Shown one piece after another: positions 39,195 through 48,807 of a stretch of DNA of 64,000 bases. The notes under the pieces were generated by a model. It saw only the letters and a program-made list of their open reading frames with translations. It had not been told where the DNA came from and ran no database searches. Source of the stretch: Streptomyces sp. NBRC 110611 (GTDB lineage Bacteria > Actinomycetota > Actinomycetes > Streptomycetales > Streptomycetaceae); contig NZ_BBUY01000002.1 of the NCBI RefSeq assembly GCF_001590865.1, positions 593,014 to 657,013 on the forward strand, given 5' to 3'. A program made the translations under genes and the position numbers. The first letter of the stretch is position 1; each line of letters opens with the position of its first letter.

Positions 39195-39389
39195 TCACTT
39201 GCCGAGAAGCTTCTTGATCTTCGCGGCGTCGCCCGGGGCCATCTCGGCGTTGCCGGTGAGGCGACGCGTCACGCGGGACGACTTGTGCTCGAGCAGGTGG
39301 CGCTTGCCGGCGCGCTCACGCAGCACCTTGCCAGAGCCGGTGACCTTGAAGCGCTTGCTGGCACCGCTGTGCGTCTTGTTCTTCGGCAT
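39195..39389 (-). CDS. rpmI: 50S ribosomal protein L35
   Basis: A 64-residue basic ribosomal protein with the standard sequence [20 protein letters not shown], ending [10 protein letters not shown]. The ATG at 39389 has GGAGAG upstream. It is the middle gene of the infC operon, 104 bp before rplT and 123 bp after infC. Confidence 0.98.
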   Translation of the reverse strand: MPKNKTHSGASKRFKVTGSGKVLRERAGKRHLLEHKSSRVTRRLTGNAEMAPGDAAKIKKLLGK

Positions 39390-39512
39390 GCGCCGTTCTC
39401 TCCTCGTCAGTGGCGCTCCCACCGGCGTGCACCGGCTGACGGGAGCGTCAGATGTATCGGTTGGTGTCCGGGGCGGGTGCCCCGGCATGCATCCGGGGCT
39501 CGCGCCCGTGGA

Positions 39513-40130
39513 TCACGCCTCGGCGGGCTCCCCGGCGGGCTCCTCCGCGGGAGCACCACCCTGGCGCGTCGCCTTGCGGGCGGCCTGCGCCTCACGGGCC
39601 TCGGCCATCGCCTCGGTCTTCTTCTTGTGCGGACCGAGGACCATGATCATGTTGCGGCCGTCCTGCTTCGGATTCGACTCGATGAAGCCGAGGTCCTGGA
39701 CGTCCTCCGCGAGACGCTGCAGCAGCCGGAAGCCCAGCTCGGGGCGGGACTGCTCGCGACCACGGAACATGATCGTGATCTTGACCTTGTCACCCTGCTT
39801 GAGGAACCGGACGACGTGACCCTTTTTGGTGTCGTAGTCGTGCGGGTCGATCTTCGGCCGGAGCTTCATCTCCTTGATGACCGTGTGCGCCTGGTTCTTG
39901 CGCGCCTCACGGGCCTTCATGGCCGACTCGTACTTGAACTTTCCGTAGTCCATGAGCTTGCAGACCGGCGGACGGGCGTTCGCCGCCACCTCGACCAGGT
40001 CGAGGTCGTACTCCTGCGCAAGCTCCAGGGCCTTGGCAAGCGGCACAATGCCGACCTGCTCGCCACTGGGACCGACGAGTCGCACCTCGGGGACGCGAAT
40101 CCGGTCGTTGATGCGGGGCTCGGCGCTGAT
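39513..40130 (-). CDS. infC: Translation initiation factor IF-3, ATC start codon
   Basis: IF-3 (205 residues) binds the 30S subunit and checks start codons. N domain: [19 protein letters not shown] to about residue 75 ([15 protein letters not shown]); C domain from about 85 with [30 protein letters not shown] residues and [11 protein letters not shown]. An Ala/Glu/Pro-rich tail ends the protein. The codon eight bases after a perfect GAGGAGG (40135-40141) is ATC at 40130; no ATG, GTG or TTG fits upstream. infC is known to use rare starts for autoregulation, so ATC is the chosen start. Confidence 0.95.
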   Translation of the reverse strand: MSAEPRINDRIRVPEVRLVGPSGEQVGIVPLAKALELAQEYDLDLVEVAANARPPVCKLMDYGKFKYESAMKAREARKNQAHTVIKEMKLRPKIDPHDYDTKKGHVVRFLKQGDKVKITIMFRGREQSRPELGFRLLQRLAEDVQDLGFIESNPKQDGRNMIMVLGPHKKKTEAMAEAREAQAARKATRQGGAPAEEPAGEPAEA

Positions 40131-40509
40131 GGATCCTCCTCGGTAGCACCACGCGACGGCCTGGCGGACTGCCGCGTAACGTCTGTTCGGTGTGACCAAC
40201 CGCGCCGTGACGTGGAAAACGCCCCGGACGGGACACAGGCGGGGCTCCAGAACGAGATCGGGAGCACCGCCGCGAAGTCTCCGCGGGGCGCAGCCTGACC
40301 AGTGACCCGCCGCCCCTGAGGGTCGGCCGGGTGGGAGATCGGAGCCTCCACTTGTGGGCCGTTCACATACGTGTCCGGCCGGTCGGAACACCAGAATACA
40401 CGAGTCAAGAGGGCATCCCCACTCGTGTGCGGACGCGGGCGTCCCCGGACGCGGAGCCCGCGAGCCCGGGCCCTAGGCTTGAGCCGACCCCTCAGCAGGA
40501 AGAAGCCAC
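40131..40509 (-). promoter_or_regulatory. infC leader region
   Basis: About 380 bases between infC and the divergent DUF1844 gene. The infC leader holds the GAGGAGG box and GC-rich segments able to pair (40245-40320), where autoregulation of the infC-rpmI-rplT operon would be expected. AT-rich patches at 40370-40405 are likely promoter positions. No coding region is seen. Confidence 0.45.
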
Positions 40510-40899
40510 ATGAGCGACCAGACCCCGCAGCAGCCCGACGCCGCGAGCGCGACGGAGGCGCCGCGTCCCGACTTCGACACCATGACCCGTGACATCGCGG
40601 AGGTGCCGGCGGTCGAGGTGATCACCACGGTCGCGGTGCACCTGATGAGCTCGGCGGCGGTCAACCTCGGGCTCGCCGAGGAGGGCGAGGCGCACAAGGA
40701 CCTCGACGAGGCGCGCAAGCTGATCCACGCGCTCGCCGGACTGGTGACGGCGAGCGCCACGGAGATCGGCTCCTACCACGCCGCACCGCTGCGCGACGGC
40801 CTGAAGTCGCTCCAGCTGGCGTTCCGCGAGGCCTCGATCGTGCCGGACGAGCCGGGGCAGGGGCCGGGCGAGAAGTTCACCGGTCCCGTGTTCGGCTGA
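40510..40899 (+). CDS. DUF1844 family protein
   Basis: A 129-residue cytosolic protein with the DUF1844 core (about 32-105): AVEVITTVAVHLMSSAAVNLGLAE, then DLDEARKLIHALAGLVTA. Function unknown; in actinomycetes it is very often next to infC, as here, which hints at a translation-related role. AGGAAG precedes the ATG. A perfect 36-bp palindrome follows the gene. Confidence 0.9.
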   Translation: MSDQTPQQPDAASATEAPRPDFDTMTRDIAEVPAVEVITTVAVHLMSSAAVNLGLAEEGEAHKDLDEARKLIHALAGLVTASATEIGSYHAAPLRDGLKSLQLAFREASIVPDEPGQGPGEKFTGPVFG

Positions 40900-40924
40900 T
40901 TCGTGCACGTCTGATCGTCGCACC

Positions 40925-40960
40925 CGTGAGGACCCCGGCCACGTGGCCGGGGTCCTCACG
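40925..40960. terminator. Perfect 36-bp palindrome terminator
   Basis: CGTGAGGACCCCGGCCAC is directly followed by its exact reverse complement, with no loop. It lies between the convergent DUF1844 and aquaporin genes and can end transcription in both directions. Confidence 0.85.
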
Positions 40961-40976
40961 TATATCCCCGTCGCCT

Positions 40977-41723
40977 TCAGGCGGGCGGGGTGTCGGTCCG
41001 GGGAGGGTGCGTCACCTGGTGCACCGCCGCCGCGATCACGCCACCGATCAGAGGGGCGACGAGGAAGAGCCACACCTGGGTGAGCGCCGCGCCGCCGGCG
41101 AACAGGGCCGGCCCGAGGGACCGGGCCGGGTTCACGGAGGTGCCGTCCAGCGGGATGCCGATGAGGTGGACGGTGGCCAGCGCCAGGCCGATCGCCACAC
41201 CGCCGAAGCCGACGGCCGCTCCCGCGTGGGTGACCGACAGCACCACGTAGACGAAGAGGAAGGTCATCACCATCTCGGCGACGAACGCGCCGCCGAGGTT
41301 GATGTGCACCGCCGAGCGGTCGCCCCAGCCGTTGGTGCCGAAGGCACCGTCCGTCTGCAGCCCCGGGACCTGCTTGGCCACCAGGAAGAGCAGCGCGGCG
41401 CCGACGATGCCGCCGACGATCTGGGCGATCCAGTACTCGACGGCGGTGCGCAGCGGGATCCGGCGGGCCAGCAGCATGCCGAGGGTGACCGCGGGGTTGA
41501 TGTGGCAGCCCGAGACCGGGCCGAGGGCGTAGGCCAGTGCCAGCATGGTGAAGCCGAAGGCCAGGGCGATGCCGAAGGTGCCGATGTACTCACCGGCCAG
41601 CACCGCCGAGCCGACGGCGAAGAACACCAGAAGCAGCGTGCCGAGGAACTCGCACACGACGACCCGGCTCACGGCCGGGGCCGCGCCGCCCTCGGGCTCG
41701 GTTACCGTCTCCGTTGTCTCCAT
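40977..41723 (-). CDS. Aquaporin (MIP family channel)
   Basis: A 248-residue six-helix channel for water or small uncharged solutes. The two pore motifs are NPA at 76-78 (HINPAVTLG) and NPA at 198-200 (SVNPARSLG). The selectivity-filter arginine follows the second NPA (R201). The presence of histidine in helix 5 (TVHLIGIPLDG) fits water-selective AqpZ more than glycerol channels. The ATG at 41723 is preceded by GGAGAG. Single gene. Confidence 0.95.
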   Translation of the reverse strand: METTETVTEPEGGAAPAVSRVVVCEFLGTLLLVFFAVGSAVLAGEYIGTFGIALAFGFTMLALAYALGPVSGCHINPAVTLGMLLARRIPLRTAVEYWIAQIVGGIVGAALLFLVAKQVPGLQTDGAFGTNGWGDRSAVHINLGGAFVAEMVMTFLFVYVVLSVTHAGAAVGFGGVAIGLALATVHLIGIPLDGTSVNPARSLGPALFAGGAALTQVWLFLVAPLIGGVIAAAVHQVTHPPRTDTPPA

Positions 41724-41805
41724 GTGGGCTCTCCTCGCGTGGATCTTGAGCTCTCCTCGCATTGTGCGGCCGTGGAGACGATCGCGCCCGTCGGGGCGTG
41801 ACGGG

Positions 41806-42537
41806 TCAGCGCTGGTACAGGGGGTCCCCCGGGGTGGTGGCGCCGGGCCGCAGGAGGGCCAGGTCGAGTCCCTTGACGAGCCGGGCGCGCAGGGTCTCGT
41901 CGGCGGCCAGGGCCTGGGCGAGCCGCTGGGCGGCCTCGGCGGGCGAGGCGTCGGCGGCCAGGTCGAGGGCGAGCGTGCCGTCGGTCTCGGCGGAGGGCGT
42001 GAGATGGGCGGCGCGGACGGCGGGCTCGGCCGCGAGCAGGGCACGCAGGGCGTCGGTGACGGCCGGGTCGGCGAGCGGGTCGGTGGTCGTACGGCCCTCG
42101 GCGAGGGCGCGCAGGGCGGGCCCGGTCAGCTGGTAGGTCACCGGGCCGGCGAGGTCGAGGACGACGGTGTCGGCCTGCTCGTGGGCGGCGGCCAGCAGCG
42201 CCTGCTCCAGGGGGACGGCCACCGGGCGGGCGTCGGGGCGCCAGCGGTGCAGCGTCTCCATGGAGGTGAAGGCGGGGAGGGCGCGGCGGCCGTCCGGCGC
42301 CTGGAGCGTGGGGACGGCCATATCGCTGGTCTTCTCGCGGCGCAGCCCGTCCGGGCCCTCCTCCACCTCGCCGAGGACGGCGACGACGGGGACGAGGACG
42401 CGGGCGCCGGCCAGCGCGGCCAGGAGCCGGGGTTCGGTGCTCCGGTCGGTGGCGTAGGCCGTCAGGGCAGCGGCGAGGGCGGGGGCGGCGGAGCCGTCGT
42501 CGTCCGCGAAACCGGGGTCGGGGATGTTCTTCTGCAC
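41806..42537 (-). CDS. SseB family protein
   Basis: A 243-residue cytosolic protein with two SseB-type halves. The first (about 15-130) contains ARVLVPVVAVLGEVEEG and LPAFTSMETLHRWRPDARPV, the typical SseB pattern; the second (about 150-243) resembles the SseB C-terminal domain. SseB was first named for rhodanese-linked serine metabolism in enterobacteria, but a molecular role is not established. It reads on the same strand as the mycosin gene upstream (gap 57 bp). Confidence 0.88.
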   Translation of the reverse strand: MQKNIPDPGFADDDGSAAPALAAALTAYATDRSTEPRLLAALAGARVLVPVVAVLGEVEEGPDGLRREKTSDMAVPTLQAPDGRRALPAFTSMETLHRWRPDARPVAVPLEQALLAAAHEQADTVVLDLAGPVTYQLTGPALRALAEGRTTTDPLADPAVTDALRALLAAEPAVRAAHLTPSAETDGTLALDLAADASPAEAAQRLAQALAADETLRARLVKGLDLALLRPGATTPGDPLYQR

Positions 42538-42594
42538 GGGCCCGAGCGTATCGGGGCGGTGTGCGGCGCCGTCCGGCGCGTCCGTGCGGTGGTG

Positions 42595-43767
42595 TCAGGT
42601 GCTGCGGCTGCGCCGGAGGAGGAAGGCGGTGGCCAGGAGGGCCAGGCCGGTGGCGCCGGCGGTCCAGGGGAGCCAGTGGGTGGGGGTGTCGTCGGTGGCG
42701 TTCGGGGTGGGGCCGGGGCCGAAGTAGCGGTGGGCGTAGCCGGCGGGGGACGGCTTCTGCGGGGTGGGCCGGAGGCCGGCGGCGGCCTCCAGGGCGGCGG
42801 CGGGGTCTATCAGGCCGGCGCCGAGGTCGTCGTCGCGGCCGCCCTCGGGGGCGTCCTGGGCGGTCGAGGTCAGCAGGCCGCGGATCTGGGCGGGGCTGAG
42901 GCCGGGATGGGCGGAGCGGATCAGGGCGATGGCGCCGGAGACGAAGGCGGCGGCGGGGCTGGTGCCCCAGCCGTTGACGTAGCCGTCGTCGTTGCCGGCC
43001 ATGAGGATGTTGTGGCCGGGTGCGCTGACCGTGGCGTACCAGTGGCGGGTGGAGAACGGGGCGCGGTCGCCCTGCTCGGTGACGGCGGTGGCGGCGATGA
43101 CGCCCGGGTAGGCGGCGGGGTAGGAGACGCGGTTGCCCTTGATGCCGCCGTTGCCCGCGGAGGCGACGACGGGGATGCCCTTGCCGAGGGCGTACTGGAT
43201 GGCCGCGTCCTCGCGGGGCTCGGGGTGCGCGGTCTCGCTGTCGTCGCCCAGGGACATGCTGATCACGTCGGCGCCGTGGTCGGCCGCGTAGCGTATGCCG
43301 TCGGCGAGGGCGCCGGCCTTCTCGGTACGGGCGCGTTCGCGCTGGGGGTCCTTGTCCTCCAGGATGACGCGGACCGGGAGGATCCTGGCCTCGGGGGCGA
43401 CGCCGAGGATGCCGTCCTGGTTGCCCGGTCCGTGGCCGCGGCCGGCGATGACGCTCGCCATGCCGGTGCCGTGCTGTGCCCAGGTGGCGTCGCCGGGCCC
43501 GGCACCGAAGCCGACCAGGTCCTTCTCGGGCAGCACCTGGCCTTCGAGGTCGGGGTGGTGGGCGTCGACGCCGGTGTCCAGGACGGCGACGGTGATGCCG
43601 GCGCCCTTGGTGGTGCGCCAGGCCTCCTGGGCGCGGATGGCCGTGAGGCCCCACTCCTGGGCGCGGATGGCGTCGGCCCGGGCCGGTGCGGCGGGGAGCA
43701 CGGCGAGCGCCGCGGAGGCCAGCGCGGTGGCGCCGCGCCGCAGGGTCTTCGTCATGGCCTGCCTCAT
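42595..43767 (-). CDS. Mycosin (type VII secretion-associated subtilisin)
   Basis: A 390-residue exported, membrane-anchored serine protease. A signal peptide ends near residue 32, followed by the subtilase domain with D64 (AVLDTGVD), H99 (QHGTGMASVI) and the serine in GTSPAAAFVSG. A Pro-rich linker and a C-terminal membrane helix (TGATGLALLATAFLL) plus RRSRST tail complete the mycosin layout. The ATG overlaps the stop of the upstream gene (ATGA). No EccB/C/D/E or WXG100 genes are nearby, so this is a stand-alone mycosin pair, not a full ESX locus. Confidence 0.93.
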   Translation of the reverse strand: MRQAMTKTLRRGATALASAALAVLPAAPARADAIRAQEWGLTAIRAQEAWRTTKGAGITVAVLDTGVDAHHPDLEGQVLPEKDLVGFGAGPGDATWAQHGTGMASVIAGRGHGPGNQDGILGVAPEARILPVRVILEDKDPQRERARTEKAGALADGIRYAADHGADVISMSLGDDSETAHPEPREDAAIQYALGKGIPVVASAGNGGIKGNRVSYPAAYPGVIAATAVTEQGDRAPFSTRHWYATVSAPGHNILMAGNDDGYVNGWGTSPAAAFVSGAIALIRSAHPGLSPAQIRGLLTSTAQDAPEGGRDDDLGAGLIDPAAALEAAAGLRPTPQKPSPAGYAHRYFGPGPTPNATDDTPTHWLPWTAGATGLALLATAFLLRRSRST

Positions 43768-45116
43768 GCCGGCGACTCCGTGCTCTTGGCGGGGATGCCG
43801 GAGGCCGCGCGGAAGGCCGCTGCGACGCGGTCCGCGAGGTCCTTCGCGTCGTGGCCGAGGCCGGATTCGGCCGGGGCGGTGGTGGCGCCGGCCCGGGTGG
43901 CGGCCTCGGCGGGCTGCGGTGCGGGGACGGTGCGGCCGTCGGCGAAGCCGGAGACCGCGTACACGACGACCGGGAGGTCGGTGAGCACCCGGACGGTCCA
44001 GCTCGCCCGCTGCGCGGGCCCGAAGCGTTCGGCGGGGGTGCCCTTCGGCGCGTACGGAAGGGGTATCAGGTCGGTGCGGTGGCCCAGGTTCTGGGTGCTG
44101 AAGCGGGTGTTGAGGGCCAGCATGCCGGCCAGGTCGGCCGCGGTGGTCTGGGCGCCGACGGTGATGACGTTGGTGCGGGTGGCGTCGAGGTAGGTGGCGC
44201 GCAGCAGGCGGACGCAGCCCGCCCGGGCGAGGGCCTGGGCGAGCCGTGGGTCGTAGGCGTCGGTGCAGCCGCCGTCGGGCGCGACGGCGATCCGGCTCCA
44301 GGTCCGGTCGGCGCCTCCGGGGCCGGTGCCCAGGCCCTCGACGGTGCGCGGGAAGAGGGTGTCGACGGGGGTGTTGTGCCAGGCGTCGCGGCCGTTGGCG
44401 AAGGCGGCCTCGCGGGAGGGCGGGCCGTCGGCGGGGGCGGCGGTGAGCCAGCTCCCGGCCGCCGCGCCGCCGAGGAGGCCGATGCCGAGGACGAGGCAGG
44501 CCGCGGCGGTGATCATCCGGGCGCCGGGGCGACGGCCCGTCCCGGCCGGCTGCGGAGGCGTCGCGGGGGCGCCGCCGGCCGCCTGGGGCGGGGGCGGTGT
44601 CCGGGGCCGGGGAGGGCGCGGCGGGTGCCCGGCCGCGGGGGCGGGCGGCCGGCTGCCGGGCGCCACGGACGGGGTGGCGGAGGCCGGTTCGGGGGCGGGC
44701 GGGGCGGCGGCGCGCTCGGTGGGCTCGTGCCACCGGTCCTGGCTGTGGGCCAGGTGGTACGCGGCGGTGTCGCGGAAGGCGGCAGGGCGGCCGGGCGGGG
44801 TGGGCGGTGCGGTGGGGCGCGGCGGGACCGCGGGGCCCGCGGGGCCGGGCGGCGGCGCGGTGGCCGCGGGGTGCTGCGCGGGCGGGGCGGGGGGCATGGC
44901 AGGGGGTACGGGCGATTGGGGTCTCCCCTGCGCATGGGGGTCCCCCCGCTCGAGCGGAGCCGAGAGTGGGGGAGGAGTTGAGAGCTCGGGGAAGGCCGGG
45001 ACCCGGCGGCGCAGCACGGTCGTCCGAGGGTCCTCGTCCGACGCGGGTGCCACGGGCGGCCGCGGGGGTATGGGCGGGGTCCGTCGCGCATCGGCGAACT
45101 CTGCGTCGGTGCTCAC
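43764..45116 (-). CDS. Pro-rich membrane protein paired with the mycosin
   Basis: A 450-residue protein of no named family. Residues 1-265 are cytosolic and rich in Pro and Ala. One membrane helix follows (MITAAACLVLGIGLLGGAAAG), then an external domain of about 165 residues with paired cysteines (GGCTDAYDP...ARAGCVRLL). It is translationally coupled to the mycosin (ATGA) and may be its partner or substrate. The GTG at 45116 has GGGGGAG upstream. Part of the disordered region (about 45-70) is encoded by a copy of a Streptomyces intergenic repeat. Homologues next to mycosins are common in the genus. Confidence 0.82.
   Translation of the reverse strand: MSTDAEFADARRTPPIPPRPPVAPASDEDPRTTVLRRRVPAFPELSTPPPLSAPLERGDPHAQGRPQSPVPPAMPPAPPAQHPAATAPPPGPAGPAVPPRPTAPPTPPGRPAAFRDTAAYHLAHSQDRWHEPTERAAAPPAPEPASATPSVAPGSRPPAPAAGHPPRPPRPRTPPPPQAAGGAPATPPQPAGTGRRPGARMITAAACLVLGIGLLGGAAAGSWLTAAPADGPPSREAAFANGRDAWHNTPVDTLFPRTVEGLGTGPGGADRTWSRIAVAPDGGCTDAYDPRLAQALARAGCVRLLRATYLDATRTNVITVGAQTTAADLAGMLALNTRFSTQNLGHRTDLIPLPYAPKGTPAERFGPAQRASWTVRVLTDLPVVVYAVSGFADGRTVPAPQPAEAATRAGATTAPAESGLGHDAKDLADRVAAAFRAASGIPAKSTESPA
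44918..44976. repeat. Streptomyces intergenic-type repeat lying inside a gene
   Basis: GGGGTCTCCCCTGCGCATGG followed by the GCTCGAGCGGAGCCGAGAG core is a copy of a repeat that is normally found between genes in Streptomyces. Here it is in frame within the mycosin partner gene and has no stop codon. Confidence 0.6.
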
Positions 45117-45299
45117 CCGCGCTCCCCCTCGCGCCGCCTCCCCGCCGGACCCGATGCGCAATCGGGGCAGGGTGGTTCGTATCCGGACAACACGCCGCTG
45201 ACCTGCTGTTGCGGCGTCGAGCCACTCTACGGGCTGGCGGCGCCGGTGCGGCAACCCGCTGCGGCCCGCTGTCCGCTCTGTCGGGATCTCTCCCCTACG

Positions 45300-45375
45300 C
45301 AGCGGGTGGGGGTACTCCCCCACAGCCTTGAAAGCGTGGGGGCACCCCCACCCGCGCCCTTCAGGCGTGGGGGAA
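45300..45375. repeat. Inverted-repeat cluster upstream of the PLP enzyme
   Basis: GCGGGTGGGGGT, CTCCCCCAC, GCGTGGGGGCA, CCCCCACCCGC and GCGTGGGGGA follow each other, giving alternative hairpins. It is the second repeat of this kind and lies between the divergent mycosin-partner and PLP genes, ending about 20 bp before the ATG. Confidence 0.55.
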
Positions 45376-45394
45376 GTTCTGGCAGGCTGCGGCC

Positions 45395-46612
45395 ATGCCT
45401 TCGCAGCGAGCCGACGCGCGGGAAGAGATGGCTCGGTACCACCGGGCCACCGCCCACCTCGACGCCCCCCTGGCCGTGCTCGACCTCGGGGCCTTCGACG
45501 CCAACGCCGCCGATCTGGTGCGCCGCTCCCGGGGAAAGCCGGTCCGGGTGGCGAGCAAGTCGGTGCGCTGCCGGGCCCTGCTGGAGCGGGTGCTGGCGCG
45601 GGACGGCTTCGCCGGGGTGCTGAGCTTCACGCTGGCCGAATCGCTGTGGCTGGCGCGCTGCGGCTTCCCGGACGTGCTGCTGGCGTACCCCTCGGCGGAC
45701 CGGGCGGGCTTCGCCGAGCTGACCGCCGACGCCCGGCTCGCGGCCGCGGTGACGGTGATGGCCGACGACCCGGCGCAGCTGGATCTGATCGACGCGGCCC
45801 GGCCCCGGGGCGCGGGAGGCGGCGAGGAGGTACGGATCTGCCTGGAGCTGGACACCTCGTACCGGCTGGGGGCGGTGCGGGTCGGTGCCCGCAGGTCGCC
45901 GCTGCGGTCGCCGGACCACCTGGCCGCGCTGGCCCGGTCGGTGGTGCGCCGGCCCGGGTTCCGGCTGGTGGGGCTGATGGCCTACGAGGGGCATGTGGCG
46001 GGGGTGGGCGACGAGGTCGCCGGCCGGCCGGTGTTCTCGCGGGCGGTCCGGGTGATGCAGGCGGCGGCGCGCAAGGAGCTGGCGCGGCGGCGCTGGGAGG
46101 CCGTTCGGGCGGTGCGGGCGGTGGCGCCGCGGCTGGAGTTCGTCAACGGCGGCGGTACGGGGAGTGTGCAGCACACGGCGGCGGAGGCGGCGGTCACCGA
46201 GATCGCGGCCGGTTCGGGGCTCTACGCGCCGCGGCTGTTCGACAACTTCCGTGCGTTCCGCGCGCGTCCGGCGGCGCTGTTCGCCCAGCCGGTGGTCCGC
46301 CGGCCCGGCCGTGGGGTGGTGACGGTGCTCGGCGGCGGCTATCCGGCGTCGGGGCCGGCGGGCGCGGACCGGCTGCCGGTGCCGCATCTGCCGGCCGGGC
46401 TGCGCTACGACCCGCAGGAGGGGCCCGGTGAGGTGCAGACGCCGCTGCTGGGGCCGGCCGCGGACGGCCTGGCGATCGGCGACAAGGTGTGGTTCCGGCA
46501 CGCGAAGGCCGGTGAGCTGTGCGAGCGGTTCGACGCGCTGCACCTGATCGACGGGGACCGGCTGGTGGACACGGTGCCGACGTACCGGGGCGAGGGCCGC
46601 ACCTTCCTGTGA
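45395..46612 (+). CDS. D-threonine-aldolase-like PLP enzyme (amino acid deaminase/aldolase)
   Basis: A 405-residue fold-type III PLP enzyme. The cofactor lysine is in KPVRVASKSVRCRALLERV near residue 50; the TIM-barrel continues with VRICLELDTSYRLGAVRVG and FVNGGGTGSVQHT. The C-terminal beta domain has HAKAGELCERFDALHLIDG, which includes the His/Asp metal-type ligands seen in D-threonine aldolases. It is annotated in many actinomycetes as amino acid deaminase/aldolase; the true substrate is unknown. Start ATG at 45395. Single gene, convergent with the HAD phosphatase. Confidence 0.9.
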   Translation: MPSQRADAREEMARYHRATAHLDAPLAVLDLGAFDANAADLVRRSRGKPVRVASKSVRCRALLERVLARDGFAGVLSFTLAESLWLARCGFPDVLLAYPSADRAGFAELTADARLAAAVTVMADDPAQLDLIDAARPRGAGGGEEVRICLELDTSYRLGAVRVGARRSPLRSPDHLAALARSVVRRPGFRLVGLMAYEGHVAGVGDEVAGRPVFSRAVRVMQAAARKELARRRWEAVRAVRAVAPRLEFVNGGGTGSVQHTAAEAAVTEIAAGSGLYAPRLFDNFRAFRARPAALFAQPVVRRPGRGVVTVLGGGYPASGPAGADRLPVPHLPAGLRYDPQEGPGEVQTPLLGPAADGLAIGDKVWFRHAKAGELCERFDALHLIDGDRLVDTVPTYRGEGRTFL

Positions 46613-46633
46613 GGCGGTGCGGCCCTCGGGCCG

Positions 46634-47914
<1,281 letters not shown>

Positions 47915-47951
47915 GCATCCTCCTTGACGCATGGGGGGGGGCAGGACCGCA

Positions 47952-47981
47952 ACCGGAACCGGCACGAGAGCCGGTTCCGGT
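47952..47981. terminator. Terminator between the SDR and HAD genes
   Basis: ACCGGAACCGGC (47952-47963) pairs with GCCGGTTCCGGT (47970-47981), a perfect 12-bp stem with a six-base loop. It lies 26 bp after the SDR stop and ends the leftward amine operon. Confidence 0.8.
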
Positions 47982-48006
47982 GCTGGTCATGGACCTTACA
48001 TAGGGG

Positions 48007-48807
48007 CTAGAGCGGAGTGACGTAGGCCCCGGCGATACCGCCGTCGACCAGGAACTCGGCGGCGTTGACGAAGGAGGAGTCGTCGCTGGCGAGGAAGGCG
48101 ACCGCGGCCGCGATCTCCTCGGGCTCGGCGAACCGGCCGGCCGGCACGTGGACGAGGCGCCGCGCCGCCCGCTCGGGGTCCTTGGCGAACAGTTCCTTGA
48201 GCAGCGGGGTATTGACCGGGCCGGGGCACAGGGCGTTCACCCGGATGCCCTCGCGGGCGAACTGCACACCCAGTTCGCGGGACATGGCCAGCACGCCGCC
48301 CTTGGAGGCGGTGTAGCTGATCTGGGAGGTGGCGGCGCCCATGACGGCGACGAAGGAGGCGGTGTTGATGATGGAGCCGCCGCGCCCGGTCCGCTGGAAC
48401 TGGCGCTGCATGTAGGGCAGGGCGTGCTTGCAGCACAGATAGACGGAGGTGAGGTTGACCTCCTGGACGCGCTTCCAGGCGTCGAGTCCGGTGGTGAGGA
48501 TGGAGTCGTCGTCGGGCGGGGAGATACCGGCGTTGTTGAAGGTGATGTCGACCGAGCCGTAGGCGTCGAAGGCGGTCCGGTAGAGCGCCTCGACCTCCTC
48601 GGAGTCGGTCACGTCGACCTTGGCGAAGAGCCCGCCGACCTCCTCGGCGGCCTTCTTGCCGGCGGTCTCGTCGATGTCGGCGCAGACGACGTGGGCGCCT
48701 TCGGAGGCCAGCCGGCGGGCGGTGGCCAGGCCGATGCCGCTGCCGGCTCCGGTGATCACGGCGGTGCGTCCGACGAGGCGGCGGCACACGGCGGTCTGGT
48801 CGGTCAC
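48007..48807 (-). CDS. Short-chain dehydrogenase/reductase
   Basis: A 266-residue NAD(P)-dependent oxidoreductase. The Rossmann site is TGAGSGIGLATARRL (19-33), D44 in VVCADIDE suggests NAD preference, NNAG is at 91-94, and the catalytic Tyr165 and Lys169 lie in ISYTASKGG. The GTG at 48807 overlaps the aldehyde dehydrogenase stop (GTGA). As the last gene of the GlnA4-type operon it may oxidise or reduce an intermediate of amine breakdown; the substrate is unknown. Confidence 0.93.
   Translation of the reverse strand: MTDQTAVCRRLVGRTAVITGAGSGIGLATARRLASEGAHVVCADIDETAGKKAAEEVGGLFAKVDVTDSEEVEALYRTAFDAYGSVDITFNNAGISPPDDDSILTTGLDAWKRVQEVNLTSVYLCCKHALPYMQRQFQRTGRGGSIINTASFVAVMGAATSQISYTASKGGVLAMSRELGVQFAREGIRVNALCPGPVNTPLLKELFAKDPERAARRLVHVPAGRFAEPEEIAAAVAFLASDDSSFVNAAEFLVDGGIAGAYVTPL

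Noticed and set aside
42595..45116. Type VII secretion locus
   Set aside because: Only a mycosin and one partner are present; no EccB, EccC, EccD, EccE or WXG100 gene is in the neighbourhood.
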